Positions 15,590 through 24,001 of a stretch of 45,269 bases of DNA are shown here, in pieces. The translations under genes were made by a program, and so were the position numbers. Position 1 is the stretch's first letter; the number at the start of each line of letters is the position of its first letter. Origin of the DNA: Alphaproteobacteria bacterium (GTDB lineage: Bacteria; Pseudomonadota; Alphaproteobacteria; Rs-D84). The stretch is from contig JAFXUI010000002.1 in the NCBI GenBank assembly GCA_017535105.1, positions 1-45,269 on the forward strand, in the 5' to 3' direction. A model generated the notes under the pieces. It was not told the DNA's origin and ran no database searches. It worked only from the letters and a program-made list of their open reading frames with translations.

Positions 15590-16960
15590 ATGTACAATTT
15601 TACCAAAATCACCGCATCAATTGGCCCGAAAAGCAGCGACCGCAAAACCATACGTGATATGGTTGTGGCGGGTGCGGACTTGTTCCGTATAAATTTCAGC
15701 CATGACAGTGGTGAAACCCAGGGGCATAAGATTGATTTAATTCGTGATGTGGCGGCGGAACTGGGCAAACCAATTGGTATAATTGTTGACCTTCAGGGGC
15801 CCAAACACCGCATTGGTGATTTCGAGACTGATGATAAATATCCATTAAAGGTTGGTGGAAAATTCACTTTTGATGACGATAATACGCCTGGTAATTCAAA
15901 ACGTGTTTGTCTGCCCGATACCGATGTGTTGAAATCGTTGCGCGCTGGTGACCGCATTTTATTAAATGATGGCAAGATTGAAATGACGGTGGATTCGGCA
16001 ACTGCGCATCGTGTGGTTGCAACGGTTGTGCGCGGTACGGAAATTTGGTCGCGGCGCGGTTTCAATTTGCCTGATACCGATGTAGCGACAAATATACTGA
16101 CGGCCAAAGATCGCGATGATTTGGAATATGCAATTACGAAACGTCCCGACTATGTTGCGATTTCATTTGTTCAACGGGCAAGTGATATTGCATACGTGCG
16201 TGACTTTATCGCGGCACGCACCGCGCACCCAATAAAGATTATTGCGAAAATAGAACGTCCAAACGCGGTTGCACGAATCGAAGAAATTGCGTCTGCGGCG
16301 GACGGCATTATGATTGCGCGTGGTGATTTGGCGGTTGAGGTTCCATTTGAAGAAGTGCCGGCGATTTCGCGCCAAATTATTCGCACATGTCGTATGATGA
16401 ACAAGCCGGTGATAATGGCAACACAAATGATGGCGACAATGGTGGACAGTGAATTTCCCACACGTGCCGAGATTTCCGATGTTGCAAATGCCGCGTATTT
16501 ACGTGCCGATTCAACAATGACAAGTGAAGAAACCACAATCGGAATAAATCCAGTGAACGTCATTGATAAAATGGCGCGCATTTTGTCGTATTCTGACTCT
16601 GATACAATCGCAAACCCATACGATTGGTCGCGTGTTGATAACACACCACAAAATGATTGGTCGCGTTCGGTGTCTTCTATGGCTTTCCTGAACCACGCGG
16701 TTGCGATTGTCGTTTTTGCGCGCGATGCGGAAAGTGTGACCCAGATTTCGTGTCGCAAACCCGATATTCCAATCATCGCGGTATGTAATGACGCGGTAAT
16801 CGCGAACCAGTTATGTTTATTGCGCGGTGTGTCGCCCGTTTATGATGAACAGTTGTACGGTATGCGTGACGGCTTTAACACCGCCCGCCGATTTGGTATT
16901 CATAACGGTAAATTGGTAATTGTTGATGAAGATAAAATAAGTTTACGAACACTGGATTAA
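15590..16960 (+). CDS. pyk: Pyruvate kinase
   Basis: The 456-residue enzyme makes pyruvate and ATP from phosphoenolpyruvate and ADP. The beginning TKITASIGPKSSD and RINFSHDSGET contain the phosphate- and metal-binding residues. VDLQGPKHRIG, IIAKIERPNAVARI with the catalytic Lys, and MIARGDLAVEVPFEEVP follow. TRAEISDVANA and a shortened C-terminal domain close it. Several otherwise conserved sites differ slightly (MATQMMATM for MATQMLESM; SEETTIG for SAETAVG). A seven-G run sits only two bases before the ATG, an unusually tight spacing for a ribosome-binding site. Confidence 0.94.
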   Translation: MYNFTKITASIGPKSSDRKTIRDMVVAGADLFRINFSHDSGETQGHKIDLIRDVAAELGKPIGIIVDLQGPKHRIGDFETDDKYPLKVGGKFTFDDDNTPGNSKRVCLPDTDVLKSLRAGDRILLNDGKIEMTVDSATAHRVVATVVRGTEIWSRRGFNLPDTDVATNILTAKDRDDLEYAITKRPDYVAISFVQRASDIAYVRDFIAARTAHPIKIIAKIERPNAVARIEEIASAADGIMIARGDLAVEVPFEEVPAISRQIIRTCRMMNKPVIMATQMMATMVDSEFPTRAEISDVANAAYLRADSTMTSEETTIGINPVNVIDKMARILSYSDSDTIANPYDWSRVDNTPQNDWSRSVSSMAFLNHAVAIVVFARDAESVTQISCRKPDIPIIAVCNDAVIANQLCLLRGVSPVYDEQLYGMRDGFNTARRFGIHNGKLVIVDEDKISLRTLD

Positions 16961-16978
16961 AATATTCCGAAATTGCTA

Positions 16979-17007
16979 TTTACTTTAATTGGATATATTC
17001 CTATAAT
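16979..17007 (+). promoter_or_regulatory. Promoter of the lipoprotein operon
   Basis: TTTACT (16979-16984) and TATAAT (17002-17007) are spaced by 17 bp. GAAAGGAG precedes the first ATG at 17031. Confidence 0.6.
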
Positions 17008-17030
17008 ACGGACAACGAAAGGAGTTTTAT

Positions 17031-17408
17031 ATGAAAAAAGTATTATTAGCAATCTGTTTAGCAACCACACCATTATTGACCGCGTGTAATACGGCCGACC
17101 CGATTCGTGAAGAACAAATAACGGTGGCCAAGGCGCAACGTGAAATCAAAATTGGTATGACCTCTGCGGAAGTGGTCGAAGTGTTGGGCTCACCAAATAT
17201 GGTGACGACCGATGACAAACGCCGTGAAACATGGGTGTATGACCGCGTGTCCAGCAACGTGTCGAAATCTTCTGCGGGAGCTTGGCTGTTGATTGGTGGT
17301 GTTGGCAGTTCGCAACAAACAAGAAACCAAAGAATGTTGACAATAATTGTGAAATTTGATGAAAATAGCCGTGTGCGCGACTTTGCATATCGTACATCAA
17401 CATTCTAA
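17031..17408 (+). CDS. SmpA/OmlA (BamE-like) lipoprotein
   Basis: The 125-residue precursor has a lipoprotein signal peptide ending in the lipobox LTAC (Cys19). The SmpA/OmlA fold is recognisable from IKIGMTSAEVVEVLGSPN and the later ETWVYDRV, followed by a beta strand containing LTIIVKFDENSRV. BamE is the small lipoprotein of the outer-membrane beta-barrel assembly machine, but the fold also occurs in other lipoproteins, so I give no symbol. It is first of three lipoprotein genes with small gaps (13 and 11 bases), probably one transcript ended by the terminator at 18374. Confidence 0.85.
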   Translation: MKKVLLAICLATTPLLTACNTADPIREEQITVAKAQREIKIGMTSAEVVEVLGSPNMVTTDDKRRETWVYDRVSSNVSKSSAGAWLLIGGVGSSQQTRNQRMLTIIVKFDENSRVRDFAYRTSTF

Positions 17409-17421
17409 AAAGGCGAAATAA

Positions 17422-17937
17422 ATGAAAAAGTTTTTTATTATCTGTTTCTGTGCGCTGGGGTTATTTGGTTGTGTGTCATATGATAACTATTATCAACTAG
17501 ATGAATATTATTTGGCACGTCGTCAAATGGAAACGGCGCGTTTCGAAACAGATGACGAAAAAACAATTTTGGCCGCGTCTGCGGGTGTGTTACAAGATTT
17601 AGGTTTCACATTGGACGAAACAGAAACAAAATTGGGTTTGATTACCGCATATAAAAATCGCGAAGCCGGCAGTACAGGCGCCAAAGCGGCCATAATATTA
17701 TTGGCGGCAATGGGTGGAACCACCCCGGTCTATGACACCGAGCAAAAGATTTATACAACATTGGTTTCAACAAAAAGTCGTGAAGCAAAGGGTTACAATG
17801 TTCGTATAGAATTTGCCCGTATAATATGGAACAACATGAACGAATCAAGAATAGAAAAGATAGAAGAACCCGAAATATATCAAGATTTCTTTGATAAACT
17901 TAGCCAATCGTTGTTTTTAACGGCATACTCGATATAG
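17422..17937 (+). CDS. Lipoprotein of unknown function, paralogue A
   Basis: The 171-residue precursor has a short signal peptide with lipobox LFGC. The mature part includes VLQDLGFTLDETETKLGLITAYK, whose first half recurs in the next gene, and an Ala/Gly-rich hydrophobic stretch (AAIILLAAMGG) that might touch a membrane. It ends with YQDFFDKLSQSLFLTAY, again shared with the next gene. The family is not one I can name. Location in the operon with a BamE-like lipoprotein suggests envelope maintenance. Confidence 0.8.
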   Translation: MKKFFIICFCALGLFGCVSYDNYYQLDEYYLARRQMETARFETDDEKTILAASAGVLQDLGFTLDETETKLGLITAYKNREAGSTGAKAAIILLAAMGGTTPVYDTEQKIYTTLVSTKSREAKGYNVRIEFARIIWNNMNESRIEKIEEPEIYQDFFDKLSQSLFLTAYSI

Positions 17938-17948
17938 GAGAATAAGAT

Positions 17949-18359
17949 ATGAAAAAGGTAATTGTTGCTTTGTGTGGTGTGACATTGTTATGTGGTTGTG
18001 TTTCAACGCATGATGATGTATTGGGAACATCGTATTCCCAGGTCGAAACAAGAAATTATCAATCGCGTATGTTTGATACCAGTGACAGACAAATGGTTTT
18101 GCGCAGTGTGATTTCCACAATGCAAGATTTGGGTTTCATTATTGACCGCGCAGACGAAACACTTGGTACGGTCAGCGGTACATCTTTCACATACAGTTCT
18201 AAATTGACGGTATCTGTTCGTCCGGTTGGCAAAACACAAATGTTGGTTCGCGCAAATGCCCAAGCGGGTTTAGATGAAATTGCAAGTCCCGTTGCATACC
18301 AAAACTTTTTTAACGCATTGTCACAGTCATTATTCTTGGACGCGCATACGGTAGAATAG
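17949..18359 (+). CDS. Lipoprotein of unknown function, paralogue B
   Basis: The 136-residue precursor has lipobox LCGC. It is related to the preceding lipoprotein: MQDLGFIIDRADETLGTVSG matches VLQDLGFTLDETETKLGLITA, and YQNFFNALSQSLFLDA matches the other C terminus. It lacks the hydrophobic Ala/Gly insert. The two probably arose by duplication and might form a heterodimer or share a target at the outer membrane; that is inference. AGGAGA lies ahead of the start, and a terminator follows the stop. Confidence 0.8.
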   Translation: MKKVIVALCGVTLLCGCVSTHDDVLGTSYSQVETRNYQSRMFDTSDRQMVLRSVISTMQDLGFIIDRADETLGTVSGTSFTYSSKLTVSVRPVGKTQMLVRANAQAGLDEIASPVAYQNFFNALSQSLFLDAHTVE

Positions 18360-18373
18360 GGTAAAAAATAATT

Positions 18374-18403
18374 AAAAAACACCGGCAAACACCGGTATTT
18401 TTT
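18374..18403 (+). terminator. Rho-independent terminator of the lipoprotein operon
   Basis: ACCGG (18381-18385) and CCGGT (18392-18396) around CAAACA are flanked by A and T runs, with one outer mismatch. The sequence is nearly the same as the terminator at 8603-8632. Confidence 0.8.
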
Positions 18404-18418
18404 TATCTTTTTTCTCTA

Positions 18419-18448
18419 TTGACCCAATGGGCAAAATTTTACTAAACT
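18419..18448 (+). promoter_or_regulatory. Promoter of the carboxypeptidase gene
   Basis: TTGACC (18419-18424) and TAAACT (18443-18448) are 18 bp apart, ten bases ahead of the start codon at 18458. Confidence 0.5.
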
Positions 18449-18457
18449 TTAATTGCT

Positions 18458-19630
18458 ATGAAGGGAAGATTTCTTATTTTGCCAATGCTGTTTTTGGCAT
18501 CAGTTGCAAACGCGGCAAATTACCGCGCGGCAATGGTCGCCGATATGGATACCGGACGCGTTTTGTATTCTGAAAACGCAACCGATTTGAACTATCCGGC
18601 AAGTTTAACAAAAATTATGACACTGTACCTGACGTTTGATGCGCTGGAACATGGGCGGTTGCACTTGGACGACTATTTAATCGTTTCCAATGCGGCGGCA
18701 AATGCCGAACCGGTTAAACTGGGGATTCCAGCGGGGTCTAAGATAAGTGTTGAAGACGCGATCAAGGCGGTTGCGGTACACAGTGCGAACGACGTTGCGC
18801 GCGTGTTGGCGGAAAATCTGAAAGGTGGAAAAGAGGAGAGCTTTGCATCGCTCATGACACGTGTGGCGCGCGAAATTGGTTTGTCCAAGACGAATTTTGA
18901 GAACTCTTCGGGTTTGCCTGATGACGACCATTTATCAACGGCGCGTGATATTGCGCTGGTTTCAATGGCGGTGTATAAGCATTTTCCACAGTACTGGAAA
19001 TATTTTGGAATTAAATCGTGGACGTATGGTGGCAAAACATACACAAACGGAAATCGTTTGTTGGGAACGTATGCGGGCTGTGACGGTATGAAAACGGGTT
19101 ATACGAACAAATCAAAATATTCACTTGTTGCGACCGCAAAACGTGGCGACAGACGTTTAATGGCGGTGGTTTTGGGCGCAGAAAATAAAGATGTGCGCGC
19201 CGCTGTATCGGCAAAGTTGCTGGATAAAGGGTTCGATATTATTGCGCGCGATCCAAACCCGCCAATGATTGTGCATGATACACCAGTTGCGGCGCCGGTT
19301 GATACAACACCAAAGCAGGTTGAACCGACCCCGGTGTATAATAATGCCCAATCGGTGAACACTTTTGCAGGCGCATATCATGTGGCAACAAATCATGTGC
19401 CAAATGCCACACAAAGTGGGCCGGGTGTTCAATTCGGTGCGTTTTCAACGCGCGATGCCGCGTCACGTATGATTGCAACCGTGCAACGTGCGACTGGCGC
19501 AACACCAATTATTGAAACCGCGCCAAATGGACTCTTCCGCGTGCGTGCGTATGGTTTGTCGGAATCTGCAGCGCAATCGTTAAAGGCCAAGGCATCATCT
19601 GCCGGCATAGATTGTTATGTGTTTCATTGA
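18458..19630 (+). CDS. D-alanyl-D-alanine carboxypeptidase with SPOR domain
   Basis: The 390-residue protein has a signal peptide cleaved near VANA and a penicillin-binding transpeptidase-fold domain. Motifs are SLTK (Ser49 nucleophile, Lys52), SAN (Ser109-Asn111) and KTG (Lys212). A Pro/Thr-rich linker leads to a C-terminal SPOR domain (about 323-390, VQFGAFSTRDAASRM then GLFRVRAYGLSESAA). It trims the terminal D-Ala of peptidoglycan stems in the periplasm; SPOR binds glycan lacking stem peptides and often directs proteins to the division septum. The domain order is common in Alphaproteobacteria. Confidence 0.93.
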   Translation: MKGRFLILPMLFLASVANAANYRAAMVADMDTGRVLYSENATDLNYPASLTKIMTLYLTFDALEHGRLHLDDYLIVSNAAANAEPVKLGIPAGSKISVEDAIKAVAVHSANDVARVLAENLKGGKEESFASLMTRVAREIGLSKTNFENSSGLPDDDHLSTARDIALVSMAVYKHFPQYWKYFGIKSWTYGGKTYTNGNRLLGTYAGCDGMKTGYTNKSKYSLVATAKRGDRRLMAVVLGAENKDVRAAVSAKLLDKGFDIIARDPNPPMIVHDTPVAAPVDTTPKQVEPTPVYNNAQSVNTFAGAYHVATNHVPNATQSGPGVQFGAFSTRDAASRMIATVQRATGATPIIETAPNGLFRVRAYGLSESAAQSLKAKASSAGIDCYVFH

Positions 19631-19641
19631 TGGGGTTTTAA

Positions 19642-20763
19642 ATGTTCAAGATTCGCAGTATATCAGATATGGAAAACGAATTGCTGGCATTGTCCAAGAC
19701 AGAGGATGTTGTAGGGGTAACCCTTGTCGGTGTTGACGAAAGACGTAGTTTACAGAATGTTGAACAATTGTTGAACAAAGATGAAGTAAAGCACGACGTT
19801 TCGACATATGCACGTATTCTGATAAATGTGTACTGCGGTTGGCCTTTTCACAAAGATATTATTAAAAGAAAAGTTCTGAAAAAATTATTAGATATTTATC
19901 ACAGTGATCAAGATATGACCGCCTTGGAATTATTTAATAGATTGAAAGATGTTGTTGCAGCGATTCCCGATAATCATATTTGGTTGGGTTTTAATGATAC
20001 TCAGGCAAGGTGTTCTTTTAAACGAGATTATAAAAATGTCGGGAAAAATTTGGCAAAACCAAATACGCTTGTAACAGAGTTGCGCCCAGACAATATAGCG
20101 GTTATCGCATTTCGCAGAATGTATCCAGATACATGGGTTGGTGAACAACTGTTGGCATTCAAAGATTTGTTAGATAATTCATCTGCTTTGATTGTAGATT
20201 TGCGTGGTAATGGTGGCGGAAGTAGTGAGTATTCTGATGCTTTGGCAAAATATCTGTATGGCGATAATGTGCGCAGTGCGAAACGCACATTTGTAAGAAA
20301 CAACCCAGATGCTGCAAGATTTTTACCTATGGTTCGTCCAAATGGTTGTTGGTGGGATAATGTCAAAGGTGATTCTGATCCAATGGCATGTAATGAAAAA
20401 CCGATGACAAAGTTTAACGCAGATAAGGGTTATGCAAAACCAGTATATATTTTGACGGATGGACATACGGGGTCTTCTTCTGAAATGTTTTTGTTGCGTA
20501 TGATACATCATCCATATGTTAGGGTCGTTGGGGACAACTCGGCTGGTATGGAAAGGTTTGGTAATATGGGAACTGGATTTTTACCGGTCAGCAACATAAT
20601 ATTTAGTGTTGGTCTTAACTATCGTGAATTGGAAATTGACAATTTTGAATTGCATGGTTATAAACCAGATATCCCATGCCAAGATGGTCAAGATGCGTTT
20701 GAAGTTGCGATGGCAGATTTAAGTAAGCAAAAGATGTTGTCGCGGGATGGAATTGAAAAATGA
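19642..20763 (+). CDS. S41-family peptidase-like protein without signal peptide
   Basis: The 373-residue protein has the S41 (C-terminal processing/tricorn) core: ALIVDLRGNGGGSSEYS is the strand-turn forming the oxyanion region, and TDGHTGSSSEMF holds the candidate nucleophile Ser. The Lys of CtpA/Tsp-type enzymes is not at its usual place (GDNSAGM in place of a GxxTxGK-like motif), which points to a tricorn/IRBP-like mechanism. It has no signal peptide and no visible PDZ domain, so it is probably cytoplasmic. Richness in AGA and AAA codons contrasts with its neighbours and suggests transfer. It overlaps recR by four bases. Confidence 0.82.
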   Translation: MFKIRSISDMENELLALSKTEDVVGVTLVGVDERRSLQNVEQLLNKDEVKHDVSTYARILINVYCGWPFHKDIIKRKVLKKLLDIYHSDQDMTALELFNRLKDVVAAIPDNHIWLGFNDTQARCSFKRDYKNVGKNLAKPNTLVTELRPDNIAVIAFRRMYPDTWVGEQLLAFKDLLDNSSALIVDLRGNGGGSSEYSDALAKYLYGDNVRSAKRTFVRNNPDAARFLPMVRPNGCWWDNVKGDSDPMACNEKPMTKFNADKGYAKPVYILTDGHTGSSSEMFLLRMIHHPYVRVVGDNSAGMERFGNMGTGFLPVSNIIFSVGLNYRELEIDNFELHGYKPDIPCQDGQDAFEVAMADLSKQKMLSRDGIEK

Positions 20764-21356
20764 ATACAAAAATTGAAAAGTTGATAAAACAATTTGCAAA
20801 ACTGCCACGGGTTGGAAATCGGGCGGCGGTGCGTATTGTTTTGTCGCTTTTACAAAATCGTGATGGTCGCGCGGAAAACTTAGCCGCGGCGGTTTTGGAC
20901 GCGACTGAAAATGTTGTGCCATGTAATGTTTGCGGTGTTTTGACTGATAAAAGTATGGGCACGTGTGAGTTTTGTCGTGATAATTCGCGCGCAAATGGAC
21001 AAATATGTATCGTGCGCGATATGGGTGATGTTTGGACACTTGAAAAGTCGTCTGTATTTCATGGTCGCTATCATATTATTGGGAATCTTTTGTCGGGGGC
21101 AAATGGTGTGATGCCCGATGATTTGAATATTGGTAATTTGTCGGGGCGTATTAAAAATGAAAATATAACCGAAATCATTTTCGCGTTGCCGAATACTGTT
21201 GAGGGGAAAACAACTCAGCACTATATCATGTCGGTAATTGGTAATGACGGTGTAAAGTTCAGCGAACTTGCCTCTGGTGTGCCGTTGGGTGGCGATCTGG
21301 ATTATATTGACGATGGTACTTTGTCTTTGGCATTTGGGGGACGGCGCGAACTATGA
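20760..21356 (+). CDS. recR: Recombination protein RecR
   Basis: The 198-residue protein acts with RecF and RecO in loading RecA at gapped DNA. It has an N-terminal helix-hairpin-helix (KLPRVGNRAAVRI), a four-Cys zinc finger (Cys55, Cys58, Cys69, Cys72) and a Toprim domain (ICIVRDMGDVWTLEKS). A Walker-B-like end follows (GVPLGGDLDYIDDGTLSLAF). The start overlaps the upstream stop (ATGA), and its own stop overlaps rsmA in the same way, indicating translational coupling. No dnaX or YbaB gene precedes it, unlike the common arrangement; the S41 gene is there instead. Confidence 0.95.
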   Translation: MNTKIEKLIKQFAKLPRVGNRAAVRIVLSLLQNRDGRAENLAAAVLDATENVVPCNVCGVLTDKSMGTCEFCRDNSRANGQICIVRDMGDVWTLEKSSVFHGRYHIIGNLLSGANGVMPDDLNIGNLSGRIKNENITEIIFALPNTVEGKTTQHYIMSVIGNDGVKFSELASGVPLGGDLDYIDDGTLSLAFGGRREL

Positions 21357-22174
21357 CATTAAAACTAGAATCTTTGCCGCCCGTTTCAGAAATGATGCGC
21401 GATTGCGGATTGGAACCGAAAAAGCAATTCGGGCAGAACTTTCTTTTTGACCTGAATCTGACCGGTCGTATTGCGCGCAGTGTACCAAACATTAAAAAAA
21501 CACCGGTGGTTGAGGTTGGACCGGGTCCGGCGGGTTTAACGCGTGCGTTATTGTCGGCGGGTGCGCCACGTGTTATCGCAATTGAAAAAGACAAAACAAC
21601 CGCGCCGATTTTGTCGCAAGTGGTTGATGCATCAAGCGGTCGCTTGGAAATAATTTATGGTGATGCGTTGCGGGTTGATTTTAATTCACTGGGCGTACGT
21701 GAATATGCGATTTGTGCAAATTTGCCATACAATGTTGGAACGGAATTGTTGATTGGTTGGTTGCAACAAATGGCATCGGGTGCGCCAATAAAATCTATGA
21801 CACTGATGTTTCAACGCGAAGTGGCACAACGTATTGTCGCGACCCCGGGGGACAAACAATATGGTCGGTTGTCGGTTTTAACATCACTTATTGCGGACGC
21901 AAAAATCTTGTTTGGTGTGCCCAGTACCGCATTTGTTCCGCGGCCCAAGGTGGAAAGTGCCGTTGTGCAAATTGTACCAAATGTAAAAAAGATAAAATCT
22001 ATTGGCGATTTATCAAAAATCGAAAGTGCGACTGCCAAACTTTTTGGTCAGCGGCGCAAAATGATACGTGGAATTTTACCAAATGTCGATTGGGCAAAGT
22101 TGGGGCTTACCGGTACCGAACGCGCCGAAGAATTATCGCCCGAAACATTTGTAAAAATCGCCAAGATTTTATGA
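21353..22174 (+). CDS. rsmA: 16S rRNA dimethyladenosine transferase
   Basis: The 273-residue enzyme uses S-adenosylmethionine to dimethylate two adjacent adenosines near the 3' end of 16S rRNA. The N-terminal KKQFGQNFLFD, SAM-binding EVGPGPAGLTRALL, acidic loop (AIEKDK) and catalytic NLPYN are all present. QREVAQRI and FVPRPKVESAV follow, then the small C-terminal helical domain (FGQRRKMIRGIL). Length is typical. It follows recR with a four-base overlap. Confidence 0.96.
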   Translation: MTLKLESLPPVSEMMRDCGLEPKKQFGQNFLFDLNLTGRIARSVPNIKKTPVVEVGPGPAGLTRALLSAGAPRVIAIEKDKTTAPILSQVVDASSGRLEIIYGDALRVDFNSLGVREYAICANLPYNVGTELLIGWLQQMASGAPIKSMTLMFQREVAQRIVATPGDKQYGRLSVLTSLIADAKILFGVPSTAFVPRPKVESAVVQIVPNVKKIKSIGDLSKIESATAKLFGQRRKMIRGILPNVDWAKLGLTGTERAEELSPETFVKIAKIL

Positions 22175-22204
22175 TATAATTTAATGTAAAAGCGGAGAGA
22201 GAAA

Positions 22205-23911
22205 ATGCCTTTATCATTCTTAATGTTTTTCGGAATATTGTTCGTGTTGGTGTGCATGCTACGCGCGGTGCGTATCGGTGCGCTGGTCGCATTTTTGGCG
22301 GCGGGTGTGTTGTCGGGGCCGTTTGGATTAAATCTGTTCGAAATGAACCAGACGTGGCAATTGCTGGGCGATATGGGCATTTTGTTTTTGTGGTTCAATA
22401 TCGGTTTGGAAATAAATATGAGTCGCCTGTGGTCTATGCGTAAAACGATTTTCGGCCTTGGTGCGTCCCAGGTTTTGATGGTTGCGATTATGTTGTTTCC
22501 GGTGCTGTTTGGTATCACGCGTTGGTCGGTGTTGGGGTGCATTATGGTCGCGCTTATTTTGGCGATGTCCAGTACGTCCGAAGATTTACAATTATTATCG
22601 GACCGCAACGAATTAAACACCAATGTTGGTAATCAAACTTTTTCAATCCTGTTGTTCCAAGATTTATTGTCGATTCCTATTTTGGCAATGTTGCCGGTGT
22701 TTGCGGGTAAATCATTTGATTTGGGTGCAACGGCAATTGACGTTGTTGTGTTGTCGCTGTTGCTTATTATATCGGTGGTGTTTGTTGGTCGTTTTATATT
22801 GAACCCATTGTTAAAGCGCGTTGTAAAACTTAAAAGTCGAGAGGCATTATTACTGACGGTGATGCTGAACATTGTTATTTGGGCAACGGTGTTGGATATG
22901 ATGGGACTGCCGGTTGGTTTGGGTGCGTTTTTGGCCGGTATGTTGATGTCTGAAACAATTTATCGTCATCAAATCAGCGCGGAAATAAGTCCGTATTCAA
23001 TGTTATTCTTGGCGTTCTTCTTTATTGCATTGGGTATGGGGCTGAACGTTCCATTATTGTTGGAAAAATGGCAATATGTTTTGGTCGGTTTGGCTGGCTT
23101 GGTTTTTGTGAAGTTTATGGCATTGTTTATGGTGTCGCGTGTGCGTGGTACTATTTTGCCAGACGCAACATTTATGGCGCTGATTTTATCCCAAGGGGGC
23201 GAATTTGGTTTATTGATGTTACAGACGATGAAGTCCGCGGGCATAAATGCGATTCCAATGAACAGTTCCGAAATCTTAACGGCAATTATAATCTTGTCAA
23301 TTATGACAACACCAGTATTGTTGGCAATTTATGATTTCTTGCGTCGGCGCGGTTGGATTTTTGCGACATATCGTCCGCGCAGTTTGGATCGTTCGGGCTT
23401 AGAAGTAAATCCATCGGTTGTAATATTGGGCTTTGGACGCGTTGGGGAAATTGTCGCAAAATTGATGGAGAAAAATGGTGTTTCGTATGTTGCGATTGAT
23501 ATGGATGTGAACGCAATTGTGCGCGGTCGTGAAAATGGATATAACGTTGTATTTGGCAATTGTAAAAATGGCGAAGTGTTGACTAACTTTGGTTTGCATC
23601 CGCGCAAAACAGACGCGGTAATTATCGCGTTGGATAATGCGGAATCTGCCAAAGACGCGCTTTTGACGGTAAAGTCAATTGCGCCACGGGTCAAGGTTTA
23701 CGTTCGTGCGCGCAATTTGGCGGAATGCAAAATATTACGTAAACATGGTGCGTTCCGGGCAATGCCAGAAACAATTGAAACTGCGTTTATATTGGGATTC
23801 CGTGCGTTGCATCACATGGGCTTTTCGGACGCAAAACTGCACAGTGTGTTAAATGAATTGCGTGATTCTGATTATTCGGAACTGGATAATTCAGTACGAT
23901 TGGTTGGATAA
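22205..23911 (+). CDS. CPA2-type cation:proton antiporter with RCK domain (Kef-like)
   Basis: The 568-residue protein has about twelve membrane segments with the CPA2 signature, then a C-terminal TrkA-N/RCK nucleotide-binding domain. That domain contains VVILGFGRVGEIVAKL (GxGxxG) and the end-of-strand acidic pair IDMD. Relatives (KefB/KefC/YbaL) export K+ in exchange for protons and are gated through the RCK domain. No ancillary KefF/KefG gene is adjacent and no TrkA-C domain is obvious at the end. GGAGAGAG precedes the ATG, and a -10-like TATAAT lies at 22175-22180. A terminator follows. Confidence 0.9.
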   Translation: MPLSFLMFFGILFVLVCMLRAVRIGALVAFLAAGVLSGPFGLNLFEMNQTWQLLGDMGILFLWFNIGLEINMSRLWSMRKTIFGLGASQVLMVAIMLFPVLFGITRWSVLGCIMVALILAMSSTSEDLQLLSDRNELNTNVGNQTFSILLFQDLLSIPILAMLPVFAGKSFDLGATAIDVVVLSLLLIISVVFVGRFILNPLLKRVVKLKSREALLLTVMLNIVIWATVLDMMGLPVGLGAFLAGMLMSETIYRHQISAEISPYSMLFLAFFFIALGMGLNVPLLLEKWQYVLVGLAGLVFVKFMALFMVSRVRGTILPDATFMALILSQGGEFGLLMLQTMKSAGINAIPMNSSEILTAIIILSIMTTPVLLAIYDFLRRRGWIFATYRPRSLDRSGLEVNPSVVILGFGRVGEIVAKLMEKNGVSYVAIDMDVNAIVRGRENGYNVVFGNCKNGEVLTNFGLHPRKTDAVIIALDNAESAKDALLTVKSIAPRVKVYVRARNLAECKILRKHGAFRAMPETIETAFILGFRALHHMGFSDAKLHSVLNELRDSDYSELDNSVRLVG

Positions 23912-23913
23912 TA

Positions 23914-23940
23914 AATGTCCCACTTTGTTGGGACATTTTA
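23914..23940 (+). terminator. Rho-independent terminator after the antiporter gene
   Basis: AATGTCCCA (23914-23922) and TGGGACATT (23929-23937) form a nine-base-pair stem followed by T-rich sequence. Confidence 0.85.
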
Positions 23941-23941
23941 T

Positions 23942-23970
23942 TTGATTTTATGTGCCTGGGTTGCTATATT
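23942..23970 (+). promoter_or_regulatory. Promoter of lspA-yidC
   Basis: TTGATT (23942-23947) and TATATT (23965-23970) are spaced by 17 bp, about 30 bp ahead of the lspA start. Confidence 0.6.
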
Positions 23971-24001
23971 AAAACCTGATGTAAAAAGCGAAAGGGCACA
24001 A

